Assembly (NCBI GenBank): GCA_003139735.1
Contig: PLGA01000127.1
Span: 1 to 15,373 of the forward strand
Direction: 5' to 3'
Source: Bryobacterales bacterium
GTDB taxonomy: Bacteria > Acidobacteriota > Terriglobia > Bryobacterales > Bryobacteraceae
DNA: 15,373 nt
The notes under the pieces are model-generated. The model had not been told where the DNA came from. It worked only from the letters and a program-made list of their open reading frames with translations, and ran no database searches. Positions 8,457 through 14,716 of the stretch are shown here, piece by piece; position 1 is the first letter of the stretch; each line of letters opens with the position of its first letter. The translations under genes and the position numbers were made by a program.

Positions 8457-8476
8457 TTTCGGTATGCTGGCGGTAA
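8449..8476 (+). promoter_or_regulatory. Putative ECF-type promoter of the sigma factor operon
   Basis: CCGTATCC (8449-8456), 9 bases, then GCTGGCGGTAA (8466-8476). It matches the divergent copy at 18 of the 19 positions in the two blocks, while the 9-base spacer matches at only three. This pattern of conserved blocks and free spacer is typical of a sigma recognition site. With a -10 inside the second block the transcript starts at about 8478-8484, only a few bases before the GTG start at 8487. Confidence 0.6.
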
Positions 8477-8486
8477 CAAAGGAATA

Positions 8487-8990
8487 GTGCCGGATGTGAC
8501 GCCGCGAGAAGCGTTCGACAGGTACCATCAGTCCGTGTACCGATTCGCGTACCGGCTCACGGCTCGCGAGGATCTCGCGGAGGACATTACGCAGGAGTGT
8601 TTCTTGGCCTTCGTCCGCAATCCCCAGCGCTACGACCGTTCCCGGGGATCGGTGAAAACGTACCTGTTCGCCATCGCCCGCCGCCTGGCGCTGAAGCAGT
8701 ACCGCGACGAGCGCGGGTGCGCGCCGCTCACGGGACACGAAATCGCGGCGGAATCGGGCGGCGCGTGGGAGCTTTCGTCGGCGGTGGCGCGGGCGGTTGC
8801 GGAATTGCCGCAACTCCAGCGGGAGACCGTCATTCTGTTCGAATATGAGGGATTCACGCTCGCGGAGATCGCGGAAGTCGTGAGCGCCGACGTGGGCGCA
8901 ATCAAGTCACGGCTGCATCGCGCGAGGGAGAACCTGCGCCGAAGCCTGGCGGCATACCGGGAGGTGGGAAACGAAAATGGAGCCATTTGA
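8487..8990 (+). CDS. ECF-type RNA polymerase sigma factor (sigma-70 family)
   Basis: This 167-residue ECF sigma factor has region 2 at about residues 8-73 (HQSVYRFAYR, then the hallmark DLAEDITQECFLAF, and the -10-binding TYLFAIARRLALKQYR). Region 4 is at about 104-156 (LPQLQRETVILFEYEGFTLAEIAEVV, then the helix VGAIKSRLHRARENLRR). The frame stays open to 8265, but the extra residues are the reverse of the VWFA signal region. GTG 8487, just after AAAGGA, gives a normal ECF length. GTG 8496 is an alternative with a more relaxed spacing. It overlaps the downstream membrane-protein gene by 14 bases, the usual sigma/anti-sigma coupling. The mirrored motif directly upstream suggests it controls its own operon and the divergent VWFA gene. 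What signal releases it is not visible. Confidence 0.88.
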   Translation: MPDVTPREAFDRYHQSVYRFAYRLTAREDLAEDITQECFLAFVRNPQRYDRSRGSVKTYLFAIARRLALKQYRDERGCAPLTGHEIAAESGGAWELSSAVARAVAELPQLQRETVILFEYEGFTLAEIAEVVSADVGAIKSRLHRARENLRRSLAAYREVGNENGAI

Positions 8991-9369
8991 CAGCGACGAA
9001 CTATCGGATGTGGAGATGGACCGGCTGCTGAAGAAGTGGGAGGCCCCGGAAGCTCCCGTTCGCTTGCGGGCCGCCATCTTCGGGGACGCCGCGCACCCCT
9101 GGTGGCGCCGCATTTGGACAGCGTCGTTCCGTGTTCCAATGCCGGTGGCGGCCGCGTTCGCCATCGCGCTGGCCTTGGGCGCGTGGCAGTGGCATAAGCC
9201 CGGCGCTGCGCGTGAAGTTGTAAAGACCGAACGCGTGGAGGCGCCAGTCTGGAAGGACCGAGTGATCGTGAAGACCGTGTATCGCGACCGGTTTGTTCGG
9301 GAGCCACAGGCGTTGAGACCCGTGGCAGAGCTGCGGCCGAGGATCGTCAGGGCGCCTGATGAGCAGTAG
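8977..9369 (+). CDS. Single-pass membrane protein in the anti-sigma position
   Basis: This 130-residue protein has an acidic cytoplasmic N-terminus (residues 1-50, including DELSDVEMDRLLKKWEAP), one membrane segment at about 53-70 (VPMPVAAAFAIALALGAW), and a basic outer tail (75-130) containing an alternating Val-rich stretch, VWKDRVIVKTVYRDRFV. The start overlaps the sigma gene by 14 bases and has a GGAGGTGGG ribosome binding site. Its size, topology and coupling fit an anti-sigma factor holding the ECF protein at the membrane. It has no cysteine at all and no HxxxCxxC zinc motif, so it is not a classical ZAS anti-sigma factor. I do not recognise a named family, so the anti-sigma role rests on context. 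Its stop overlaps the next gene by 11 bases. Confidence 0.7.
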   Translation: MEPFDSDELSDVEMDRLLKKWEAPEAPVRLRAAIFGDAAHPWWRRIWTASFRVPMPVAAAFAIALALGAWQWHKPGAAREVVKTERVEAPVWKDRVIVKTVYRDRFVREPQALRPVAELRPRIVRAPDEQ

Positions 9370-11440
9370 CCCAAAAGCTGTGAAAGCCTCGCTCAAGCCG
9401 AAAGGGCGCGGCGGGCCATTCGCCTGCCCCCTATTTTGCGCGCTGGCGGCGCTCTGCGCCGCGTACGCCCAGAACCTTCCCGCCCAAGAGATCCTCGCCG
9501 GCAGCGGCACGCTAAGCTCCGGCATCGCGATTGGGTACAACACCGTGGTCACCGGCCCAGGCGCCCTGGCGGACTCCATCGGCGGCGGATTCCGAATCGA
9601 CGGCGACAGACTACTGCGCCTGCTCGTGGATAAGAACGGCCGCCAGTATCTCGGCTATCGGCTGAGCGTCGCCGCCGTCCCCAATTTGGGGGCCTACCGC
9701 GTATCCATCGAACCGCTGGCGGGAATCGAGGACCTCCTGCGGCGCTTCGCGCCGGAGGCCGTGTTGCGCGCCGCCCCCGCGCCGAAGTGCCCCGAGCCGC
9801 AAGTCATCCACGAAGGCGAAGGCATCGCCCTCGATCTAATGACCACCCCCGACGGCCGCCAGAAAGTCACCGACACCATCCGCCTGCTCCATCAAACCGG
9901 CGCCGAAGTGACCACGCTCGATTCGCCCATTACCTTCAAATCCGAAGCCAACCTGGTCTCCGTGCCCGTGGTGGTGCGCGACGCGCAAGCCCGCGCCACC
10001 GGCAATCTCACCAAGGACGATTTTCAACTCTACGATTCCGGCAAGCCGCAGCTCGTCTCGCGGTTCTCGGTCGAGAAGCCCGGCGCCGCGCCGCCCGCCG
10101 CCAATCTGCCGGGCCGCTTCATCGCCTACCTCTTCGACGACCTGCACTTCGGCTACCCGGACGATCCGGACTATGGCGGAGGCGTCCAGGATATGATGCG
10201 CGCGCGCGGCGCCGCCTGGAGGCATATCGAATCGCTGGGCCCCAACGAGCGCGCCGCGCTCTATACCACCTCCGGCCAGGTTACGGTGGATTTCACCGCC
10301 GACCGCGACCGGCTCCACAAGGCCCTGCTCGCTATTCGCGCCATCGGCGACGCGCGGAAGGATCCGAAGATGATGAGCTTCTGGATGGCCGAGCGAGCCG
10401 AGAACGGGAACGACTTCTCCATCAACGTCTCCGCGCCGGATAACCGGGCCACCGCTGCGCCGTCCGCCTCGACACGGTTTCCGGCCCGCGGCGGCGTGAC
10501 TGACGTCTCCAGGGAGAATGTCCTCACGGCGCTGGAATTCTGGAACCGCGACACGCGGTCGGCTCTCGATGCGCTCGATGGCGCGGTCGGCAAGCTCTCC
10601 ACCATGCCCGGCCGCCGGTCTCTGGTCCTGGTTTCGCCCGGTTTCCTCGTGCTGGACGATAGCTTCGAGTGGGAGACGAGCATCATCGACCGCGCCATTC
10701 GCGCCGGCGTGGTGCTGAGCGCCGTGGACGTGAAGGGAGTCTCGGCGCGCCTAAATAAAGATATCGCCGCGGACGAACGCGCCGTCATGGCTGAGTTGGC
10801 GGCCGGAACCGGGGGAAGGTTTATGGAGAACTCCAACGATTTCGACCGCGCCTACGAGCTTGCGGCCGGAACGCCGGAAACGATGTATATCCTCAGCTTC
10901 ACCCCGGAGGATCTGAAATTGGACGGCCGCTACCACGCCCTGCGGGTCGCCCTGCGCAATTCGCGCGGCCTCACCGTGGAGGCCCGCCGCGGCTACTACG
11001 CGCCGCGCTACGCCGATACGCCCGCCGATCAGGCCAAGAAGCAGATCGAGGAAGCGTTCTTCTCAACCGACGAGATTCACGAGCTGCCCGTCGCCGTCGA
11101 GACGCAGTTCTTCAGAACCGGCGCCGACCAAGCCACCATCGACGTTCTTGCGACAGTCGACGTCAAGCGGCTCCAGTTTCAAAAAGAGAACGGCCGAAAT
11201 AACAACGACGTCACCGTGGTCTCCGGCCTCTTTGGTCGCGACGGCAACTATATCTCCGGGACCCAAAAGGTGCTGGAGCTGAGGCTCAAGGACGAAACAC
11301 TGGCCACGCGCCTGATCTCCGGCATTACAGTCCGTACCAGTTTCGACGTAAAGCCCGGCGCCTACGCCGTACGAGTCGTGACGCGGGACTCTCAAGCGCA
11401 ATCTTTAACCGCCCTAACCGCTCCCGTCGAGATTCCATAA
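9359..11440 (+). CDS. Secreted VWFA-related acidobacterial protein with N-terminal extra domain (693 aa)
   Basis: The ATG lies 11 bases inside the preceding gene, giving a three-gene overlapping operon. A signal peptide covers about residues 1-38 (basic KASLKPKGRGG, hydrophobic CPLFCALAALCAAYA). Residues about 40-190 form an extra domain I do not recognise, with YNTVVTGPGALADSIGGGF and LLVDKNGRQYLGYRLSV. Family features then start near 195: EANLVSVPVVVRDAQARATG, DDFQLYDSGKPQLVSRF, a VWA domain (FIAYLFDDLHFGY near 255-267, RSLVLVSPGFLVLDDSF, VVLSAVDVKGVSA) and the closing YHALRVALRNSRGLTVEARRGYY ending near 547. The last 150 residues look like an all-beta, Ig-like domain. The metal site is DDLHF rather than DxSxS. 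Its function is unknown. Being co-translated with the sigma pair, it may be either an output or a sensor of the switch. Confidence 0.85.
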   Translation: MSSSPKAVKASLKPKGRGGPFACPLFCALAALCAAYAQNLPAQEILAGSGTLSSGIAIGYNTVVTGPGALADSIGGGFRIDGDRLLRLLVDKNGRQYLGYRLSVAAVPNLGAYRVSIEPLAGIEDLLRRFAPEAVLRAAPAPKCPEPQVIHEGEGIALDLMTTPDGRQKVTDTIRLLHQTGAEVTTLDSPITFKSEANLVSVPVVVRDAQARATGNLTKDDFQLYDSGKPQLVSRFSVEKPGAAPPAANLPGRFIAYLFDDLHFGYPDDPDYGGGVQDMMRARGAAWRHIESLGPNERAALYTTSGQVTVDFTADRDRLHKALLAIRAIGDARKDPKMMSFWMAERAENGNDFSINVSAPDNRATAAPSASTRFPARGGVTDVSRENVLTALEFWNRDTRSALDALDGAVGKLSTMPGRRSLVLVSPGFLVLDDSFEWETSIIDRAIRAGVVLSAVDVKGVSARLNKDIAADERAVMAELAAGTGGRFMENSNDFDRAYELAAGTPETMYILSFTPEDLKLDGRYHALRVALRNSRGLTVEARRGYYAPRYADTPADQAKKQIEEAFFSTDEIHELPVAVETQFFRTGADQATIDVLATVDVKRLQFQKENGRNNNDVTVVSGLFGRDGNYISGTQKVLELRLKDETLATRLISGITVRTSFDVKPGAYAVRVVTRDSQAQSLTALTAPVEIP

Positions 11441-11455
11441 GCGATCCGCGAAGAG

Positions 11456-11470
11456 TCATGAGACTCATGA
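11456..11470. promoter_or_regulatory. 15-base perfect palindrome upstream of the S9 peptidase gene
   Basis: TCATGAG-A-CTCATGA has 7-base arms around one central base, inside a longer GAGTCATGAGACTC dyad. It lies in the 86-base gap between the VWFA stop and the S9 start, 45 bases upstream of the -10 candidate. It could be an operator, but its short loop makes an RNA hairpin unlikely. Confidence 0.4.
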
Positions 11471-11514
11471 AACTCGGGGACGCCAATCACATCGCAAGGC
11501 CGTTCTCGATACGA

Positions 11515-11520
11515 TATGAT
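11515..11520 (+). promoter_or_regulatory. -10 hexamer TATGAT, possible leaderless start of the S9 gene
   Basis: TATGAT matches the -10 consensus at five of six positions and ends 6 bases before the TTG at 11527, so transcription could begin at the start codon. No Shine-Dalgarno is present. No good -35 is seen at 16-18 bases upstream. Confidence 0.4.
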
Positions 11521-11526
11521 CTTGTC

Positions 11527-13917
11527 TTGAGCAAAAAACCCCTGTTTCTCTTCGGCCTCACGTTGGCCTTGCTGCAGGCCCAGACCGCCAGCCGGTTCGC
11601 CCTTACCATCGACAACATCATGCGCGGCCCCGCTCTGGCGGGGTACGAACCGGCGCAGGTGCGCTGGTCCGGCGACAGCCAGCGCCTCTATTTCCAGTGG
11701 AAGCAAGCTTCCGACAAACAGGACGCGCCGCTTGACGCGTATGCCGTGAACCGCGACGGCTCCGGCTTGCGCAAGCTCTCCGACGAGGAAGCCAAGGCCG
11801 CCCCGCCATTGGCGGGCGATTCGACCGAGGACAAGCGCTTGACCGTTTATGCCCGCGACGGCGATATTTTCCTGTACGATACCGCCACCGGCGCGACGCG
11901 GCAGATCACCAGGACGGCCGACGCCGAATCGAACCCCCACTTCCTGCGCGACGGCAAGCGCATCTACTTTACCCGCGCCAACAACCTCTACGCGATGCCG
12001 CTCGACGCGGGCGGGCTGGTTCAGATCACCGATATCGCCGCCGCTGCCGCCGCGGGCGCGCCGGCGGCTCCGGCCGCAACCGGCGGGCGTGGCGGGCGGG
12101 GCGGCCGGGGCGGAGCGGCCCCGGTCGCGGACGAGGGCGAGCCGCCCAAGGGTACCGACAGCCAGGAATACCTCAAGAAAGAGCAGAAGGACCTGCTTGA
12201 AGCCGTGCGCGAGCGCGCCGCGCGGCGGCAGGAGGATGAAGACAAGCGCAAGCGCGACAATCCGCGCAAGGCATTTACGCTTCAGGCGCGCCAGTCGGTG
12301 GCGTCCCTACAGCTTTCGCCGGATGAGAAAATCGTCACCGCGGAAATCACGGAGAGCGGCAATGCCAAGGCCACCATCGTTCCAAGTTATGTCACGGAAT
12401 CCGCTTACACGGAAGATCTAAGAGGGCGCTCGGATGTGGGCGATACGCCTTCCACCACGCGGTTGGCGTTGATCGCGGCCGATACGGGAGCGGTCACGTG
12501 GGTGGACGCCGGGATTCCGGGAACGCAGCCCGGGAAGCCCGCGCGGCAAATCCAGCTCGGACAGCCGGTCTGGTCGGCGGACGGCGCAAAGGCCTTCGTC
12601 GTGGGCCGCGCCGAGGATAACAAGGACCGCTGGATCCTCGCGCTCGATCCGGCCACCGGAAAGGCGCGCACGCTGGCGGACATCCACGACGATGCCTGGG
12701 TGAACGACGGTCAGGGGGTCGGCGCCGCCGGCTGGATGAAGAACGATCGCGAAGTGTACTTCGAATCCGAGCGCACCGGTTACGCGCATCTCTACGCGGT
12801 CCCGTTCGATGGCGGGGAGCCCCGCGCGCTCACCTCCGGCAATTGGGAAGTGCTTGGCGTACGGCAATCCAGGGACAAAGCGAAGTTCTACCTGACCGCC
12901 AATCTCGATGGGCCATTCGAAAATCACTTGTACGTCATGGATGCCGAAGGCGGCCCGCTGACACGCCTAACCAAAGCCCCCGGCAGGCACACGGCGACGG
13001 TTTCTCCCGACGACCGCTGGATCGCCGACATCTACTCCTTCACCAATAAGCCGCCGGAGTTGTACGTTCAGGAGAACCGGCCGTTGGCGGATAGCCGGAA
13101 GCTCACCACCTCGCCCGCCGCGGATTTCTCGCAGTACGCCTGGCAGGACGCCCCCATCGTGACGTTCACCGCGCGCGACGGCGTCAAGGTTCCGGCGCGC
13201 CTGTTCAAGCCTGCCAACTTCCGCCGAGGCGGCCCGGCGGTCGTCTTCATTCACGGCTCGGGTTACTTGCAGAACGTGGACCGCTGGTGGTCTACGAATT
13301 ACTACCGGGAGTACATGTTTAACCACATCCTGATGGAGCGCGGCTTTGTGGTGATCGACGTGGATTACCGCGGGTCGGCCGGTTATGGCCGCGACTGGCG
13401 CACCGCCGTTTACGAGCACATGGGCGGCAAGGACCTGGACGATATCGTGGATGCGGCCAAGTACGTGGTATCGGAGCACGGCGTAGACCCCAAGAAGATT
13501 GGTCTCTATGGTGGCAGCTATGGAGGGTTCCTGACGCTCATGGGGATGTTTACGCAGCCGGACGTGTTCGCCGCCGGCGCCGCGCTCCGCCCCGTCAGCG
13601 ACTGGGCTTACTACAACCAGGGCTACACCGCGGACATCCTGAACCTGCCGCAGACCGATTCCGAGGCCTATCGCAAATCGTCGCCCATCTACTTCGCGCA
13701 AGGGCTGAAGGGCGCGCTGCTGATCTGCCACGGCATGGTGGACACCAACGTGGAGTTTCAGGACACCGTGCGCTTGACGCAAAAACTCATCGAATTGCAC
13801 AAGGAGAACTGGCAGGTGGCCATGTACCCGGTGGAAAACCACGCCTTCGTGGAACCCTCCAGTTGGGCCGACGAGTACAAGCGCATTCTAAAGCTGTTCG
13901 AAGAGAACCTGAAATAG
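11527..13917 (+). CDS. Exported S9-family serine peptidase (DPP-IV / prolyl oligopeptidase type)
   Basis: The frame opens at ATG 11458, but the first 23 residues of that version are polar and unlike an export signal. TTG 11527 gives MSKKPLFLFGLTLALLQAQTA, a clean signal peptide, so 796 residues are preferred. A beta-propeller occupies about residues 25-540 with WSGDSQRLYF-, NPHFLRDGKRIYFT- and VYFESERTGYAHLY-type blades. The alpha/beta hydrolase domain covers about 545-796, with catalytic Ser664 in GLYGGSYGGFL, Asp739 in HGMVDTNVEF and His772 in VENHAFVEPSSW. It probably cleaves peptides in the periplasm or outside. An insert at about 171-250 breaks the propeller: an Ala/Pro-rich run, three Gly-Gly-Arg repeats, then a highly charged helix rich in Lys, Glu and Arg. 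The gene follows the VWFA operon by 86 bases and seems to have its own promoter. Confidence 0.9.
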   Translation: MSKKPLFLFGLTLALLQAQTASRFALTIDNIMRGPALAGYEPAQVRWSGDSQRLYFQWKQASDKQDAPLDAYAVNRDGSGLRKLSDEEAKAAPPLAGDSTEDKRLTVYARDGDIFLYDTATGATRQITRTADAESNPHFLRDGKRIYFTRANNLYAMPLDAGGLVQITDIAAAAAAGAPAAPAATGGRGGRGGRGGAAPVADEGEPPKGTDSQEYLKKEQKDLLEAVRERAARRQEDEDKRKRDNPRKAFTLQARQSVASLQLSPDEKIVTAEITESGNAKATIVPSYVTESAYTEDLRGRSDVGDTPSTTRLALIAADTGAVTWVDAGIPGTQPGKPARQIQLGQPVWSADGAKAFVVGRAEDNKDRWILALDPATGKARTLADIHDDAWVNDGQGVGAAGWMKNDREVYFESERTGYAHLYAVPFDGGEPRALTSGNWEVLGVRQSRDKAKFYLTANLDGPFENHLYVMDAEGGPLTRLTKAPGRHTATVSPDDRWIADIYSFTNKPPELYVQENRPLADSRKLTTSPAADFSQYAWQDAPIVTFTARDGVKVPARLFKPANFRRGGPAVVFIHGSGYLQNVDRWWSTNYYREYMFNHILMERGFVVIDVDYRGSAGYGRDWRTAVYEHMGGKDLDDIVDAAKYVVSEHGVDPKKIGLYGGSYGGFLTLMGMFTQPDVFAAGAALRPVSDWAYYNQGYTADILNLPQTDSEAYRKSSPIYFAQGLKGALLICHGMVDTNVEFQDTVRLTQKLIELHKENWQVAMYPVENHAFVEPSSWADEYKRILKLFEENLK

Positions 13918-13925
13918 CGGGGTCA

Positions 13926-13937
13926 GCCCTTTCGGGC
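13926..13937. terminator. Weak hairpin between convergent S9 and vapC genes
   Basis: GCCC-TTTC-GGGC in the 46-base gap between two convergent stops. The stem is only 4 base pairs (a little longer if outer GG/CC pairs count) and there is no T-run on either side. It may help bidirectional termination, but the evidence is thin. Confidence 0.2.
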
Positions 13938-13963
13938 GGCCTATTCTCAGATATGGAAGGGAG

Positions 13964-14368
13964 CTACCCGACCAGCGTGGTTCCTTCGTGGACGGCAGCC
14001 AGCGCCTGATCCATAGTGGCTAGTGAGCCGCCGTGTTTCCTCGCTAACAGCGCCAGGTAAGCATCCGTGACCTGCCTATGCCCGACGATTCCCTTGGTCG
14101 GCATGTCGAGGTAGGAAACGTCGTCCGGCCAGAATTCATGCTGCTGGAGGGAGAAGATCGATTCGAGCAGCAGCTTCGCGGATTCCGCGGTCGCCTCCAC
14201 GCCGGCTCGCAAGTGGAAACGGAAAAGCGCGCCTTGCGTGATAGGGCAAGTTGCAAACCGGCGCACCTTGCGGAACCACCCCGACGCGCGCGCGTTAAGG
14301 CTGTGTTCGGGCGTCGCCAGTGCGATGAGGACGTTGGAGTCGAGCAGGTATACCTTACTCTTGGTCAT
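13964..14368 (-). CDS. vapC: PIN-domain ribonuclease toxin, VapC family
   Basis: This 134-residue PIN domain starts at ATG 14368, with AAGG 6 bases upstream, and overlaps the antitoxin gene by 14 bases. Acidic metal-site residues visible are Asp10 (YLLDSNVLIAL), Asp102 (VTDAYLALLARKHGG) and Asp120 (LATMDQAL). The position usually held by Glu in the second motif is Gln45 (CPITQGALFRF). As far as I recall this TQ variant is known in a VapC subgroup, so it does not prove inactivity. By family knowledge VapC is an Mg-dependent RNase that cuts tRNA or rRNA and is held inactive by VapB. The gene pair, its order (antitoxin first) and its overlap are the standard toxin-antitoxin arrangement. Length is normal. 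Confidence 0.87.
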   Translation of the reverse strand: MTKSKVYLLDSNVLIALATPEHSLNARASGWFRKVRRFATCPITQGALFRFHLRAGVEATAESAKLLLESIFSLQQHEFWPDDVSYLDMPTKGIVGHRQVTDAYLALLARKHGGSLATMDQALAAVHEGTTLVG

Positions 14369-14579
14369 CGCGAGCCTTGACGTCCTCGCTGGTCACTGGC
14401 CGCGTGCACCGGAAGGTGGGGAAACCGTAATCGCTCATCTGTATGGACGCGCCTTTCCCCCCCTTCGAAGATTGCAGAATGAGGTCGCCCACCACTCGTC
14501 CGAGACTGCGGCTCCGATCCCGGGCGATGGATTTGGCGATGTAGTAGGCCTCATCGGAAATGTCGAGCGTAGTTCGCAC
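14355..14579 (-). CDS. vapB: Antitoxin of the VapBC pair, ribbon-helix-helix type
   Basis: With GTG 14579 as start, this 74-residue protein begins VRTTLDISDEAYYIAKSIA, the ribbon-helix-helix DNA-binding fold of VapB (strand RTTLDI, helix DEAYYIAKSIARD, then helix LGRVVGDLILQSS). The C-terminal half is the likely toxin-wrapping tail. The frame can be extended to GTG 14603, but the added residues (RLCYYVV) do not belong to the fold and would cover the -10 element. GTG 14579 lies 6 bases after TATTAT with no Shine-Dalgarno, suggesting a leaderless transcript. It overlaps vapC by 14 bases. VapBC complexes normally repress their own promoter; the inverted repeat just upstream is a fitting operator. 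Confidence 0.8.
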   Translation of the reverse strand: MRTTLDISDEAYYIAKSIARDRSRSLGRVVGDLILQSSKGGKGASIQMSDYGFPTFRCTRPVTSEDVKARDDQE

Positions 14580-14585
14580 AACAAC

Positions 14586-14591
14586 ATAATA
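14586..14591 (-). promoter_or_regulatory. -10 hexamer TATTAT of vapBC
   Basis: On the minus strand TATTAT ends 6 bases before the GTG start of vapB, which would place transcription start on or next to the start codon. No clear -35 element precedes it; the inverted repeat occupies that region. Confidence 0.45.
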
Positions 14592-14606
14592 GCACAAGCG
14601 CACAAA

Positions 14607-14633
14607 GCCTAGGCTGGGTTGACTAGCCTAGGC
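14607..14633. promoter_or_regulatory. Inverted repeat GCCTAGGCT-N9-AGCCTAGGC, probable vapBC operator
   Basis: Perfect 9-base arms (14607-14615 and 14625-14633) around a 9-base centre, each arm itself containing the palindrome GCCTAGGC. It lies 16 bases upstream of the vapB -10 and 17 bases upstream of the rrf2 -35, so it could serve either gene. Position and symmetry best fit VapBC autoregulation, the usual mode for this family. Confidence 0.5.
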
Positions 14634-14649
14634 CCCCTCAAGCGCCCAT

Positions 14650-14678
14650 TTGCGCTCCGCCGCCGCATGTCCTACAAT
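14650..14678 (+). promoter_or_regulatory. Sigma-70-type promoter of the rrf2-cysK operon
   Basis: TTGCGC (14650-14655), a 17-base spacer and TACAAT (14673-14678). The predicted transcript start is about 14685, leaving a 32-base leader with CAGGA as Shine-Dalgarno 5 bases before ATG 14717. Confidence 0.5.
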
Positions 14679-14716
14679 CTCTACTGGGTTGATGGTGATT
14701 GGTTTTCAGGACATCC

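Noticed and set aside
8464..8487. Tiny upstream frame (MLAVTKE-stop) whose TAG overlaps the sigma GTG start, as a leader peptide
   Set aside because: Its ATG lies inside or upstream of the inferred -10 block and would not be transcribed; only 7 codons, so chance is likely.
11458..11526. ATG 11458 as the S9 start
   Set aside because: It adds 23 polar residues before a good signal peptide and overlaps the palindrome and the -10 element; TTG 11527 fits better.
14580..14603. GTG 14603 as the vapB start
   Set aside because: The extra residues fall outside the ribbon-helix-helix fold and would place the -10 hexamer inside the coding region.
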